A DNA stretch of 64,000 bases from positions 62,001 through 126,000 of the forward strand of contig CAMUYI010000004.1 of the NCBI GenBank assembly GCA_947164985.1, given 5' to 3'. This stretch comes from an uncultured Bacteroidales bacterium. GTDB lineage: Bacteria > Bacteroidota > Bacteroidia > Bacteroidales > Paludibacteraceae. Shown here one piece after another: positions 30,574-40,237 of this stretch. Both the position numbers and the translations under genes were made by a program. The notes below the pieces were generated by a model. That model saw only the letters and a program-made list of their open reading frames with translations, was not told where the DNA came from and did no database searches. Within the stretch, counting starts at the first letter, position 1. Every line of letters begins with the position of its first letter.

Positions 30574-31599
30574 ATGAGAAAAACAATCCTTCTTGCCGCA
30601 TTGGCTTGCACGATGAGTCTGGCGGCGCAACATCAAAACGCGGCCTATCTGGCGTATATTCAGGAATGGAAGTCGGTAGCCGTAGAGAATCAGAAAGATT
30701 ACGGTATCCCCGCATCGATCATTATGGCGCAGGCTTTGCTGGAGTCCGCCGCCGGTACGAGTGAGTTGGCTATGAATGCCAATAACCATTTCGGTATCAA
30801 GTGCAACAACGACTGGATGGGTGGTGTCTATTACTACGACGATGACAGCAAGGGTGAGTGTTTCCGTCAGTATCCCGATGCGGCGTATTCATTCAAGGAC
30901 CATGCGCTGTTCCTGCAACGTCCTCGCTATGCAACCTGTTTTGAGATCGCGCTGGAGGACTATGAGGGTTGGGCACGAAGGCTCAAAGAGTGCGGTTATG
31001 CCACGGATATGAACTATGCCCCAAAGTTGATAAAGTTGATCGAGACTTATCGTCTGGATACCTTAGTGGCGTCGTCTAAAGATGCAGTGGCTCAAGAAGC
31101 GCCTGCTCAAAAACCGAAGCGTCCGTTGAAAGCGACGGTGGTGCGTAGGAGTGAACCGATCATGGTCATTCATAACGACCCTGAACCGGAGTATGTGCAG
31201 CCTCTGACGGCGCGTGAGGAGCGGGATAGTTTTCTGTTGTCGCACCCTAAGAAAAAGAATAACGGTATCATGTACGTCGAGGCGCGTGAAGGCGATACGT
31301 ATGCGAATGTAGCGTTCCGTCTTAATGTGCGTGAACGCGAGTTGCGCGAGAACAACGATGCCTTAGGTCGTGACCTGGCGGTAGGCGATAAGATCTATTT
31401 GTCTCCGAAGAAGACGACCGGTAGTGAGGATTATGTATGGACCCGTCCGGGACTTTCTTTCTGGCGTTTGAGTCAAGACGAAGGCGTACAGATGGAAGCT
31501 ATTCGCAAGTTGAATGAACTGGACCCGTCGATCCGTGTGTTCCGCACGCGTCAGCGTATCTATCTAAGAAAGGTGAAAGGAGAGAATGTCAACCACTAA
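30574..31599 (+). CDS. Glucosaminidase-domain peptidoglycan hydrolase with LysM-like region
   Basis: The signal peptide (MRKTILLAALACTMSLAA) is followed by a glucosaminidase domain: YGIPASIIMAQALLESAAGTSELA with the catalytic glutamate, NNHFGIKCNNDW and FRQYPDAAYSFKDHALFL. It should cut the glycan strands of peptidoglycan. The second half has MYVEAREGDTYANVAFRLNVRERELRENN and a later WRLSQDEGVQMEAIRKLNEL, two LysM-like segments. The gene overlaps the DUF721 gene by 14 bp, so an envelope enzyme and a DNA-related gene are cotranslated. Confidence 0.9.
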   Translation: MRKTILLAALACTMSLAAQHQNAAYLAYIQEWKSVAVENQKDYGIPASIIMAQALLESAAGTSELAMNANNHFGIKCNNDWMGGVYYYDDDSKGECFRQYPDAAYSFKDHALFLQRPRYATCFEIALEDYEGWARRLKECGYATDMNYAPKLIKLIETYRLDTLVASSKDAVAQEAPAQKPKRPLKATVVRRSEPIMVIHNDPEPEYVQPLTAREERDSFLLSHPKKKNNGIMYVEAREGDTYANVAFRLNVRERELRENNDALGRDLAVGDKIYLSPKKTTGSEDYVWTRPGLSFWRLSQDEGVQMEAIRKLNELDPSIRVFRTRQRIYLRKVKGENVNH

Positions 31600-31879
31600 C
31601 TCCGCTTCCCTAACCGACGCGCTGGTGAGTTTCCTGCGCGAGAGCGGTTTAGAGCAGTCTGTGCTGGAGGTGCAGATCGAGGAAGTATGGCCGAAGGTGA
31701 TGGGGAAGATGGTGACGAACCTGACGCGGAGCGTGGAAGTCAAAGACGGAATGCTGATTGTACATGTCTCTTCCGCCGCCCTCAAAGCACAACTGTTTGA
31801 GAACCGGTTCGAGTTGGTGCGTAAGTTGAACGAAGCCGTAGGGGCAGAGGTGATTCGGGATTGCAGGATTCTTGGTTAA
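31586..31879 (+). CDS. DUF721 / DciA-like protein, 97 aa
   Basis: The protein is short and has VLEVQIEEVWPKVMGKMVTNLTRSVEVKDGMLIVHVSSAALKAQL, typical of the DUF721 family, which includes the helicase loader DciA. Loading of the replicative helicase is therefore a possible role; many Bacteroidetes members are untested. It overlaps the glucosaminidase gene upstream and the mutS2 start downstream (TAATG), which suggests coupled translation. Confidence 0.85.
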   Translation: MSTTNSASLTDALVSFLRESGLEQSVLEVQIEEVWPKVMGKMVTNLTRSVEVKDGMLIVHVSSAALKAQLFENRFELVRKLNEAVGAEVIRDCRILG

Positions 31880-34140
31880 TGTACTATCCGGAGAACATAG
31901 AGCAGAAGATTGACTTCACGGTGGTTCGTGACGAACTGCTGCGTCGTTGTGCGTCCCCTCTGGGTCGCGAACGTGTGGATGCCATGCGTATGGAGACGGA
32001 CTATGAGACCGTGACGCGCTTATTGGGTCTGACGGACCAAATGCTACACGCGCAGTCCGATCCGATGTTGAGTTTTCCCCGCGGTGACATCCACGATGTG
32101 CGGGAAGCGATCAGTCGCATTCGTATCGAGGGTTTGTTTCTGGACGAAGCCGAACTGGATGCCTTGCGCCATTCGTTGCGCTATGCAGCGGAACTGGAGG
32201 CTTTCTTTGCGTCGCTCGATGAGACGAAATATGGATTATTGAAAGAACTAGGCGGCCGAGGAAGCCTAGGTGTCCTGGGAGGCCTGGTGAAAGAGATCGA
32301 TCGTATCTTAGACCGGTACGGCAAATTGGCAGACAACGCTTCGCCGGAGTTGGGTAGGATCAGGCGGGAGATGACGAATCTGCAAGGCAGCGTAGGCCGC
32401 ACCCTTTCTTCGATCTTACGCCAAGCCAAAGCGGACGGGTTTGTAGAGTCCGATGCGACACCTACGCTTCGTGAAGGGCGGTTGGTGATACCGGTATCGC
32501 CGGCTTTCAAACGCAAGATAGGCGGTATTGTGCATGACGAGTCCGCGACGGGAAAGACGGTCTATATCGAACCGCAACAGGTGGTCGATGCCAATAACCA
32601 TATCCGTGAACTGGAAGGCGTAGAACGCCGCGAACGAATACGTATCCTGACTGAAGTGACGAATGCGTTACGTCCCCAGACGCCGCAGATCTTAGCGAGT
32701 CAGGGGATGTTGGGAGAAGTGGATTTTCTGAATGCCAAGGTATCTTTAGCGCAAACCTTGCATGCAATCCGACCGGAGATACTGAACAAACCTCTGATCG
32801 AATGGTCGGAAGCACGTCATCCGGTACTGTGGATGCACTATGCGCCGCAGGGCAAGACCGTCGTACCGCTCTCGATACGCTTAGAGGCGGAGAAGAACCA
32901 TGTGCTGGTCATCTCGGGTCCGAACGCGGGTGGTAAATCGGTATGCCTGAAGACCGTCGCTTTACTGCAATACATGCTCCAATGCGGCCTGTTGGTACCT
33001 GTGGCAGAGCAGAGTAGAGCGGGTCTTTTTGAGCGCCTGATGATTGATATCGGTGACGAGCAGTCGATCCAGGATGAACTGTCCACTTATTCGAGTCACT
33101 TGCGAAATATGAAAGCCTTTGTTCGTCAAGCGGATGAACGGACTCTGGTGCTGGTGGATGAGATGGGTACGGGTACTGAACCGCTGATAGGTGGCGCCTT
33201 GGCGGAAGCGATCTTGCGAGAACTGGTGAACCGGCATGTATTCGGTATTATCACCACCCACTATACCAACCTCAAACATTTCGCCGAGCAGACGGAAGGT
33301 GTGATCAACGGAGCGATGCTGTACGACCGCGGCGCGATGCGCCCCCTGTTCCAGTTATCCATCGGTCAGGCCGGCAGTTCGTTTGCCATCGAGATTGCCC
33401 GTCAGACAGGCTTGGACGAGTCCATTATCGCGTATGCGACGGATATAGTAGGTGAAGAGCATATCGATTACGACCGGCAGTTACAGGATATCGCCCGTGA
33501 CAAACGGTACTGGGAACGCAAGCGGCAAGCGGTTCGTCAGCGTGAAAAAGAACTGGAAGCGAAGATCGCGGAGTACGAAGAGCGCTTGGCGAATGCCAAG
33601 AAAGAGCGCTTGCAGATCTTAGAGGAAGCACGTGAACAGGCGGCGGAGTTGTTACAGCAGTCCAATGCGACGATCGAACGAACGATCCGTGAGATCAAAG
33701 AAGCGAAGGCCGAGAAGACCAAGACCAAAGAGGCGCGGGCACAGGTGGAGGCTCTGAAAGAGAAAGTAGGTGTGCCGAAAAAAATGAAGGACTTCAAGGA
33801 CCTGAAGGTGCTAAAAGGTACCTTACCTCCGGCTCCGTCCACGACCGCTTCCATCGTACGCCAACGTACCTTGTCTTTCAACCGCACCTTAGATATACGC
33901 GGCATGCGCGTGGACGAGGCAACAGAGGCTTTGATTGCCTATATGGATGACGCGCAGATGGTAGGTGCCGGCGAAGTAACGATCCTGCACGGTACCGGTA
34001 CGGGTGCACTCAAGCAGTTAACCCGCGACTACCTGAATGAACTGAACCGCAGACGCCGCAAACGCGGACTCATCGCGCTCGAGTTCGGAGACGGCGATGT
34101 GAACCATGGCGGAGCGGGGCTTACTGTTGTGAGTTTGTAG
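31879..34140 (+). CDS. mutS2: Endonuclease MutS2
   Basis: The order is a MutS-like core with Walker A (VISGPNAGGKSVCLK), the TYSSHLRNMKAF and LVLVDEMGTGTEP motifs, a long coiled coil, and a C-terminal Smr domain (LDIRGMRVDEATEAL, ILHGTGTGALKQ). MutS2 acts on branched DNA and on stalled, collided ribosomes rather than in mismatch repair. I start it at 31879, overlapping the DUF721 stop. Two word-like repeats, GGRGSLGVLGGLV (32250-32292) and KDFKDLKVLKG (33779-33822), lie in poorly conserved places. Confidence 0.95.
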   Translation: MYYPENIEQKIDFTVVRDELLRRCASPLGRERVDAMRMETDYETVTRLLGLTDQMLHAQSDPMLSFPRGDIHDVREAISRIRIEGLFLDEAELDALRHSLRYAAELEAFFASLDETKYGLLKELGGRGSLGVLGGLVKEIDRILDRYGKLADNASPELGRIRREMTNLQGSVGRTLSSILRQAKADGFVESDATPTLREGRLVIPVSPAFKRKIGGIVHDESATGKTVYIEPQQVVDANNHIRELEGVERRERIRILTEVTNALRPQTPQILASQGMLGEVDFLNAKVSLAQTLHAIRPEILNKPLIEWSEARHPVLWMHYAPQGKTVVPLSIRLEAEKNHVLVISGPNAGGKSVCLKTVALLQYMLQCGLLVPVAEQSRAGLFERLMIDIGDEQSIQDELSTYSSHLRNMKAFVRQADERTLVLVDEMGTGTEPLIGGALAEAILRELVNRHVFGIITTHYTNLKHFAEQTEGVINGAMLYDRGAMRPLFQLSIGQAGSSFAIEIARQTGLDESIIAYATDIVGEEHIDYDRQLQDIARDKRYWERKRQAVRQREKELEAKIAEYEERLANAKKERLQILEEAREQAAELLQQSNATIERTIREIKEAKAEKTKTKEARAQVEALKEKVGVPKKMKDFKDLKVLKGTLPPAPSTTASIVRQRTLSFNRTLDIRGMRVDEATEALIAYMDDAQMVGAGEVTILHGTGTGALKQLTRDYLNELNRRRRKRGLIALEFGDGDVNHGGAGLTVVSL

Positions 34141-34164
34141 ATTTAAGATTTTTGATTTGATAGT

Positions 34165-34878
34165 ATGAAAAAACGTATCCTTCTTTTTCTTTTTTCGTTA
34201 GGGCCGTTGATGCTGATGGCTTCTAATCCGGGCTTCGGTACGCGTAAGTACGAAGTGACCGGTATGGTAGAGTACAGTTACAATACGACATGGGGACACC
34301 ATGCGAACTTCGATATGCAGGCTTTGATGCCGATCAATCCGCATTTTGAGATGGAGGCCAACCTGCAGTTATCTACCGCGAATGTGCATACGGGTATGGT
34401 GAAACTGCGCCCGAAATTCGAGTTGCCGGTAGGTGAGATGTTCCTGGAGTCGGACTTGATGTACGCCGCGCATGCCCGTACGCAGTTAGGCGACATAACA
34501 GCCGCCGTAGGCCTGGGATACCGTATGGATTATGTGTCGGTGACGATCGGTTCTTTCTTCCGTGTGATGGATGACTGGACCCGGTCCTGGTACTCCAATG
34601 AGACCTATTTGGTAGAACCGTTTAACCTGCTGTACCGCGTGGAGGTCTTCTGCCGTCCCCAGGATAATAACTGGAATTTGTCCTTTCTATTCAGTAATAT
34701 AGACGATTATCATATGGAGCGCATGTGGCAACCTCTGTTCTCCGTACGCGCGTGGTATGACCTGACAGATCATTGGCGACTCAATATGGGCGTTCAATGC
34801 AAGCCGACGGGTATGTTCCATCTGGACGCTTCGTTCTATGGGGCAACCTTACGCGCGGGATGCACGTATCGGTTTTAA
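34165..34878 (+). CDS. Outer-membrane beta-barrel-like protein, 237 aa
   Basis: A signal peptide (MKKRILLFLFSLGPLMLMA) is followed by repeated amphipathic strands (YEVTGMVEYSYNTTWG, FEMEANLQLSTANV, AVGLGYRMDYVSVTIGSFFR) and a terminal aromatic strand ending RAGCTYRF. This fits an outer-membrane barrel of unknown role. It lies 24 bp after mutS2 and 38 bp before a lipoprotein gene. The short gap to that gene is made of GAATTAGC words. Confidence 0.75.
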   Translation: MKKRILLFLFSLGPLMLMASNPGFGTRKYEVTGMVEYSYNTTWGHHANFDMQALMPINPHFEMEANLQLSTANVHTGMVKLRPKFELPVGEMFLESDLMYAAHARTQLGDITAAVGLGYRMDYVSVTIGSFFRVMDDWTRSWYSNETYLVEPFNLLYRVEVFCRPQDNNWNLSFLFSNIDDYHMERMWQPLFSVRAWYDLTDHWRLNMGVQCKPTGMFHLDASFYGATLRAGCTYRF

Positions 34879-34879
34879 G

Positions 34880-34916
34880 GAGTTAGTGAATTAGCGAATT
34901 AGCGAATTAGAGAATT
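34880..34916 (+). repeat. GAATTAGC tandem words before the phosphoesterase gene
   Basis: About four copies of a GAATTAGC/GAATTAGAGAATTA word fill the gap between two plus-strand genes and run up to the start codon. Confidence 0.7.
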
Positions 34917-35792
34917 ATGAAAAAGCACTTTCTATATATAGCATTGGCCGTACTGATGACGGCTTGTTCGGATGATTTCACCTTGGATTTGAAAGGTATG
35001 TTCAGTTCGAATGGAGAACCCGTCGATGTGCGTTTTGCACAATCGATGACCTATAATAACGACAAAGGCGAGATGCATCTGGATATGGGTTCGGACGATT
35101 ATATGGTGTATGTCTGCACGGACAGCCATATCACCCGTAACACCCATGTGAACCTTGACTATTTTATCGATACGTACAATGCCGAGACGGCACCGAAGAT
35201 TGCAATTCATCTGGGCGATCTGATCGATGCGCAGAAGAACTTTCCCTGTGCAGACAGCGTATTGAGTTTGGCGAACGGTCCTCTGTTTATCACGCCGGGA
35301 AACCACGATGTGTATTTCCAACAATGGTCGATCTATCGGTCCTATTTCCATACCGGCACTTATTGGTTCGACACCAATAACGGCAGTAAGAAATTGGATC
35401 TGTTTATCTGCTTGGACACGGCAGACGGTACCTTGGGCACGAAACAGATGCAATGGTTACGGGACTTATTGGAGAAAAAATCCAAGGAAGGATATCGCCG
35501 TATTATCGTCTATACGCATACGCATTTCTGGAAGCTGGATGACTCGCAGGGCCATACCTCCAATTTCAGTCTGGAAGAGACATACGAGTTAGCGGCCTTG
35601 TTGGGTCAATACCATGTGGATTATGTGTGGAGTGGTCATCAGCATGCACGTCAGTCGGTGTTCTTCCGCGGCGTGAACTACCTGGTGCTGGATGCTACCA
35701 AAGACAGCGAAAAAGGACAGTCGTATATGACTGTCCAAATGGGGGATCATGCGATATATCATTATATCGATTATCCGAACGCGAACCACTAA
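34917..35792 (+). CDS. Calcineurin-like metallophosphoesterase lipoprotein, 291 aa
   Basis: The signal peptide has a lipobox (ALAVLMTACS). The mature part contains all five metallophosphoesterase motifs: CTDSHI, HLGDLID, GNHD, YTHTHFW and WSGHQHAR, so the two-metal site is complete. The enzyme probably hydrolyses a phosphate ester outside the cytoplasmic membrane. It is the last gene of the plus-strand run and converges with the BspA-like gene, with 2 bp between the stops. Confidence 0.9.
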   Translation: MKKHFLYIALAVLMTACSDDFTLDLKGMFSSNGEPVDVRFAQSMTYNNDKGEMHLDMGSDDYMVYVCTDSHITRNTHVNLDYFIDTYNAETAPKIAIHLGDLIDAQKNFPCADSVLSLANGPLFITPGNHDVYFQQWSIYRSYFHTGTYWFDTNNGSKKLDLFICLDTADGTLGTKQMQWLRDLLEKKSKEGYRRIIVYTHTHFWKLDDSQGHTSNFSLEETYELAALLGQYHVDYVWSGHQHARQSVFFRGVNYLVLDATKDSEKGQSYMTVQMGDHAIYHYIDYPNANH

Positions 35793-35794
35793 GG

Positions 35795-37504
35795 CTATTT
35801 ACAACCTTTGAAGGCATTCTTGCCGATTTCTACCTCGGGTGCCAGAACCGGCGTCCGCAGGTAGCGGCAGTCCATGAACGCTTCGGCGCCAATGGTCTTG
35901 AGGCTGTCGTTCCATTGTACTTCACGCAGACTGCGACAACCGTAGAAAGCACCATCTTCGATCATCTTGAGTCGTTCGTTGAGGATCACTTTCTGCAGAT
36001 TGATACATTGGGAGAACGCTCCGCGTTGCAGCAGTTGGAGAGACTCAGGTAACTTCACTTCTTCCAGCATCTTACACTCCAGGAATGCCCCTTCTTCGAT
36101 CATATGGATATGGTCCACAAGGTAGATGTCACGGATCTGCTGACAGTTATGGAACGCACGTGCGCCGATGCGGAAAGTGGACTTAGGGATGTTGATCTTC
36201 TCCAGCGCTACACAACCGTCCAGCGCTTCGTCACCGATGGCATAGAGTCCGTCCGGCAGGTCGATGCGGTAGAGATGGGTACAACCCTGGAACGCTTGTT
36301 TAGGTAAAGAAGCGACGCCGGCAGGGATGACTACTTTGCGCAATGCGGCACAACCCGCAAAAGCCTGTTCGCCAATGAAAGTGAGCGTAGACGGCAGATC
36401 AATCGCTTCGATATTATTACATCCAGCAAAAGCACCGGCATCCAGTCGGCGCAGGTGAGCCGGCAGACGGATCTCCTTGATCGCGCGGCAAGTGAAGAAA
36501 GTAGCCCGTTCGAGAATCTCGATCTTATCGCTCAGTACCTGCTCTTTGAGGTTGACACAACCGTAGAAAGCGCCTGCACCGATCTGCTCGACGTTCGTGG
36601 ATAGCAGGGCATTCTTCAAGAGCGTACAGTTATAGAAAGCGAAGTTACCCACCGAAGTGACCGTATTGGGAATAATAACCTCAATCAGGTTCTCGCAGTT
36701 ATAGAAAGCAGCCGTCGGAATAGCCGTCACGGTAGTGGGGATCGTGACCGATTTGAGGTTCTTCTGTCCCGCGAAAGCACGCTCCGCAATAAGGCGGATA
36801 GGGATCTTATTCTTGAAGATATATTTCGCCGGCAGGTCATTATTGGTCGCTACCAGACAGTCCTCAAGGATGAGGGCCCCTTTCTTCCATTTCTTCTCGT
36901 TGGCATAGATTCCGCATCCCGTGAAAGCATCTTCGCCGATGGAGGTGATGGTCTGCGGAATAACCACTTTCTGCAGGTTCTTGCAATCCCGGAATGTCTC
37001 ATGGTCGATACGCGAGATGCAGGTCGGCAACTCGACACGTTGAATGGTCTTATTTCCCATGAAAGCCCCTGCGGCAATAAGCCGTGTACCTTCGGGTACC
37101 ACAAAACGGGGTTTGATGTTCTTGTCGGTCGCGATGAGAATTGAGTCGATCCATAGACATCCGTCCACCCAGTTCTCTTTTTTGAGCATAATACCCGTAC
37201 CGTCAAAAGCCGAACGGTAAACACGTTCGATAGATGGCGGTAAGACGATGGTAGTCAAGTTCTTACAACCCTTGAACGCTTTGTCGCCGATGGCGATAAC
37301 GGTGTAGGTGTTCTGTCCCACAACGATCTTCTCCGGGATGAGCAGTTCGCCGGATGCTTTGGGATTAGCTGCCACTTCAGCCGTCAGATGGTTCTCATCG
37401 ACTGTGTAGTGGATGTCTTGAAATTGTACGTCTTGTGCATTAACGAACGCGGCGACCCACAGCATTATACACAGCGTCGCCCATTTGGATAAAAAGTTGA
37501 CCAT
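35795..37504 (-). CDS. BspA-type leucine-rich repeat surface protein, 569 aa
   Basis: After a signal peptide (LSKWATLCIMLWVAAFVNAQ), the protein consists of about 15 repeats of ~23 residues with the pattern I..xAFxGCxxLxxVxIPxxVxxI (for example IGDKAFKGCKNLTTIVLPPSIERV). This is LRR_5, the BspA/TpLRR family, which in other species binds host matrix or other bacteria. Two repeats are interrupted by ~25-residue insertions (ENWVDGCLWIDSILIATD and KKWKKGALILEDCLVATN). Its start lies inside the end of the pectate lyase gene (65-bp overlap), which may couple expression. Confidence 0.92.
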   Translation of the reverse strand: MVNFLSKWATLCIMLWVAAFVNAQDVQFQDIHYTVDENHLTAEVAANPKASGELLIPEKIVVGQNTYTVIAIGDKAFKGCKNLTTIVLPPSIERVYRSAFDGTGIMLKKENWVDGCLWIDSILIATDKNIKPRFVVPEGTRLIAAGAFMGNKTIQRVELPTCISRIDHETFRDCKNLQKVVIPQTITSIGEDAFTGCGIYANEKKWKKGALILEDCLVATNNDLPAKYIFKNKIPIRLIAERAFAGQKNLKSVTIPTTVTAIPTAAFYNCENLIEVIIPNTVTSVGNFAFYNCTLLKNALLSTNVEQIGAGAFYGCVNLKEQVLSDKIEILERATFFTCRAIKEIRLPAHLRRLDAGAFAGCNNIEAIDLPSTLTFIGEQAFAGCAALRKVVIPAGVASLPKQAFQGCTHLYRIDLPDGLYAIGDEALDGCVALEKINIPKSTFRIGARAFHNCQQIRDIYLVDHIHMIEEGAFLECKMLEEVKLPESLQLLQRGAFSQCINLQKVILNERLKMIEDGAFYGCRSLREVQWNDSLKTIGAEAFMDCRYLRTPVLAPEVEIGKNAFKGCK

Positions 37505-39545
37505 TTTGCAGATATTTGTGATTTATGATTTCTGATTTGTGGTTTTCGATGCCTGTAGCCGGCATGGTGATGCCTAAGCGGTAGAGGATGGCATTCTCAA
37601 TGAGTTTCTTACCATCCTGTGTGAGGTAAGCGGTGGAATATTCGCTCACGCCGATCATGATAATATCATTGGAGAGGATGGCGATCGACGAAGCCGTGGA
37701 ATTCGATACCGGCGTACCAAGCGTCTGCACGGTGCCGTCAAAGGTCCATTCGGAGATCGCGGTGACTGCGTTCTGATTGCATTGCGAAAAGAGCTGTAAT
37801 TGACCATCAACAATAGTGAGATCCTTAAAAAGCGGGTGGGAGGCATCGTTGATAGTGACGCTAAGGTCGGCTGTGTTGATGGCGGTACCCCAAGACCATA
37901 CGCCTTGCTTAAGTAACCATGGTTTGAGTAGCACCTTGGGTTTATTGAGCGTCTTGAGCGGTGTAAAACCAGCGGCAGCAGAAGATGGTTTGCTGCCCAG
38001 CACAATCAATTCGTATTCGCTATAATCGACATTCGGGTCCGCCGCTTCGGTCTCTACGATCCAGAGACTGTCGTTGGCACGCAGATATTGGAGTAAGGGT
38101 TTATCTTCCGCGCAACCCGGGATGGTGACGAAGGCGATAGAATGAGTCCCTTCGGGTTGTACGGCAGGAATCGTATCTTCCGGTTCGGGTTTATGCTCCT
38201 CGCCGTCGGCTTCGTAGCATCCTAAATCGGGTGCATTGCCGTTATAACCGAGGTTGACATCGATACCGGCATCGATGAGCGATGAACCTTCTGCCAAGCG
38301 CATAAAATCATTGTTCGGCAGTTCCCCGTTGCCGTTACGCGGCGCAAGAATCAGGCTCGTATCCAACGATAGGAAATCGGTCGTAGAGACCGAATAACCG
38401 TTATTCCAACTGTTATGATCAATCGTCACTACCGTTTGCGCTTTGTAGGCGTCGGCGTTCTTGCCTGCCAGACTGATGCAGTTCTGAATGGTGTTGGTGC
38501 CGTAAGCGGTGGTGAAACCGTAATTGTAGTTATTGAGGTACGCAGAGTTATTATATACCCACATGGTTCCGCCGTTGTTGTTCTGATCAAAACCGCGTTC
38601 GTAGTTTCCGACAGCGAGACAATGATGGATGAGGATCTTATGGTTGGTATAACCGCCTCCCATCTTAAAGCCGTTTCCGTTACCCTGGCACGGATATTTG
38701 GCCAAGGTGATGGTAATGGTCTGTCCGTACCGATCTGTCATCTGCGTACCTACTTTACTGTCAAACCAACTCTTATCAACGCCTGTGGCACGCGGGTTGG
38801 AACTCATGTCGTAGTAAGGACAACCATTCTCGAAGCAGATACAGTTCTCAATGACTGTGTTGGAAGAACTGACGCGTTGGAAGAAATCCCAACCATCATC
38901 ACTATTACACCATGCGCGGCATCCGATATAATGGTTTCCGGCGCCGGTGAACTGCTTGTCAGCAAACCCATCGGCGTTACCACCGAAATTGGCGGTACTT
39001 CCGGACATGGTCTCGTAATCAAAGTTATGATGACTATCCACGTTCTTGATAATATTGTTTCCACCGTTCTTCATCTGGCATCCCGTATCGCCTGATCCGT
39101 AGATGTCCAGGTTCTCAAAGAGGTTATAACTGCCTTCGTTATATAGGTTGTTTTTGCCTGAATAACGAAGTGTTATGTTCTTGATATGCAGATATGTACA
39201 GGTGTTCTTGACCTGCAACCCGCGTGTGCCATAGGGAGTCGAACGGAAATCCAGGATTGCTGCATATGTCCCCCCGCGAGTGATACCTTCGTAACCGGAT
39301 ATGACGATGCGCTTGGCGGCGGTTCCGTTCAGGTTCTGCACGGCGGTGTTGCCCAAATCGTACTGTCCGCTGAAGAGGTACAATGTGTCCCCGGGGGCAC
39401 TTAGTTTCTTTAGCCCGTTACTGAACGAACAAGGATTGTCAAACGAACCGTTACCGGTACCGGTTGGCGATGCATAATAGGTAGCTGCATCCAAGGTTCC
39501 AAACAACAACGTGCAGATTACCGAAAGTGCAAGTTTCTTTTTCAT
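37440..39545 (-). CDS. Secreted PL9-family pectate lyase, 701 aa
   Basis: A signal peptide (MKKKLALSVICTLLFGTLDA) precedes a right-handed beta-helix with ASPTGTGNGSFDNP, NADGFADKQFTGAGNHYIGCRAWCNSDDGWDFF and GNGNGFKMGGG. The aspartates and the lysine of those motifs match the calcium site and catalytic base of polysaccharide lyase family 9, which cleaves polygalacturonate. A second domain from about residue 460 is unrecognised. The end, LQNGQLFIQMGDAVYNAVGRRVR-like (split by a repeated word NHKSEIINHK), resembles the short C-terminal motif of many secreted Bacteroidales proteins. The start overlaps the upstream GT2 stop (ATGA). Confidence 0.9.
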   Translation of the reverse strand: MKKKLALSVICTLLFGTLDAATYYASPTGTGNGSFDNPCSFSNGLKKLSAPGDTLYLFSGQYDLGNTAVQNLNGTAAKRIVISGYEGITRGGTYAAILDFRSTPYGTRGLQVKNTCTYLHIKNITLRYSGKNNLYNEGSYNLFENLDIYGSGDTGCQMKNGGNNIIKNVDSHHNFDYETMSGSTANFGGNADGFADKQFTGAGNHYIGCRAWCNSDDGWDFFQRVSSSNTVIENCICFENGCPYYDMSSNPRATGVDKSWFDSKVGTQMTDRYGQTITITLAKYPCQGNGNGFKMGGGYTNHKILIHHCLAVGNYERGFDQNNNGGTMWVYNNSAYLNNYNYGFTTAYGTNTIQNCISLAGKNADAYKAQTVVTIDHNSWNNGYSVSTTDFLSLDTSLILAPRNGNGELPNNDFMRLAEGSSLIDAGIDVNLGYNGNAPDLGCYEADGEEHKPEPEDTIPAVQPEGTHSIAFVTIPGCAEDKPLLQYLRANDSLWIVETEAADPNVDYSEYELIVLGSKPSSAAAGFTPLKTLNKPKVLLKPWLLKQGVWSWGTAINTADLSVTINDASHPLFKDLTIVDGQLQLFSQCNQNAVTAISEWTFDGTVQTLGTPVSNSTASSIAILSNDIIMIGVSEYSTAYLTQDGKKLIENAILYRLGITMPATGIENHKSEIINHKYLQNGQLFIQMGDAVYNAVGRRVR

Positions 39546-40237
39546 GATCGTTTAAAATGAAGTTTTAGACGTATAATAGTATATAAAATAATCATTTTGC
39601 CGCGTAGATTCGCCTGCGTGAGCTTCTCTTTCAACGCCTTAAATAATTGCTGCTCAGCCTCCGGTCGGCGCGTAGAAGTAGTGCTGTCAGGATTCTCTAT
39701 ATAGCCGTAACCGGCATAAGGAATCATTCGGCATGAAGCATTGCGTAGCCATAATTCGATCGAGAAGAGTACATCCTCATAAATCATTCCTTCCGGGAAA
39801 CGCATTCCTGCTATCGCTTGGCTGCGGTATAAGCGCATACACGGCGAGGTGAACTGATAGCGGTTCTTAGGCAAAAACGGTCTTTCACGGAAGTAACCGC
39901 TTTGCACGTAATCCACTCCCTTTATGGCATTCAGATGGGTCTGACACCAATCCTCTTTGATGCAATCATCGGCATCTACAAAAGCAATATATTCCCCTTT
40001 GGCATGACTGAGACCCAGATTCCGTGCAGCGGATTGTCCGGAGTGGTGTTGCGCATAGACCTCTATATTCGGATACATACGCGCATAAGCTTGCAGCAGT
40101 GATAATCCGTCATCCGTGCTACCGTCATCCACTACGATGAGTTGAATAGGTTCGTTGGTGTCTTGCATCAAAATGCTCTCTATGCAGCGAACTAGATATG
40201 GATGCGCGTTATAGATAGGTACGATAAAACTGATCAT
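39542..40237 (-). CDS. GT2-family glycosyltransferase, 231 aa
   Basis: MISFIVPIYNAHPYLVRCIES, LIVVDDGSTDDGLSL, SAARNLGLSHAKGEYIAFVDADDC are the standard motifs of a family 2 glycosyltransferase, here short at 231 residues and without a membrane tail. I start at 40237, where the conserved motif begins; the frame is open to 40399. The gene overlaps the GT4 gene by 29 bp and the pectate lyase start by 4 bp. It is part of the second glycan locus, downstream of WecA- and CapD-type genes. Confidence 0.88.
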   Translation of the reverse strand: MISFIVPIYNAHPYLVRCIESILMQDTNEPIQLIVVDDGSTDDGLSLLQAYARMYPNIEVYAQHHSGQSAARNLGLSHAKGEYIAFVDADDCIKEDWCQTHLNAIKGVDYVQSGYFRERPFLPKNRYQFTSPCMRLYRSQAIAGMRFPEGMIYEDVLFSIELWLRNASCRMIPYAGYGYIENPDSTTSTRRPEAEQQLFKALKEKLTQANLRGKMIILYTIIRLKLHFKRS

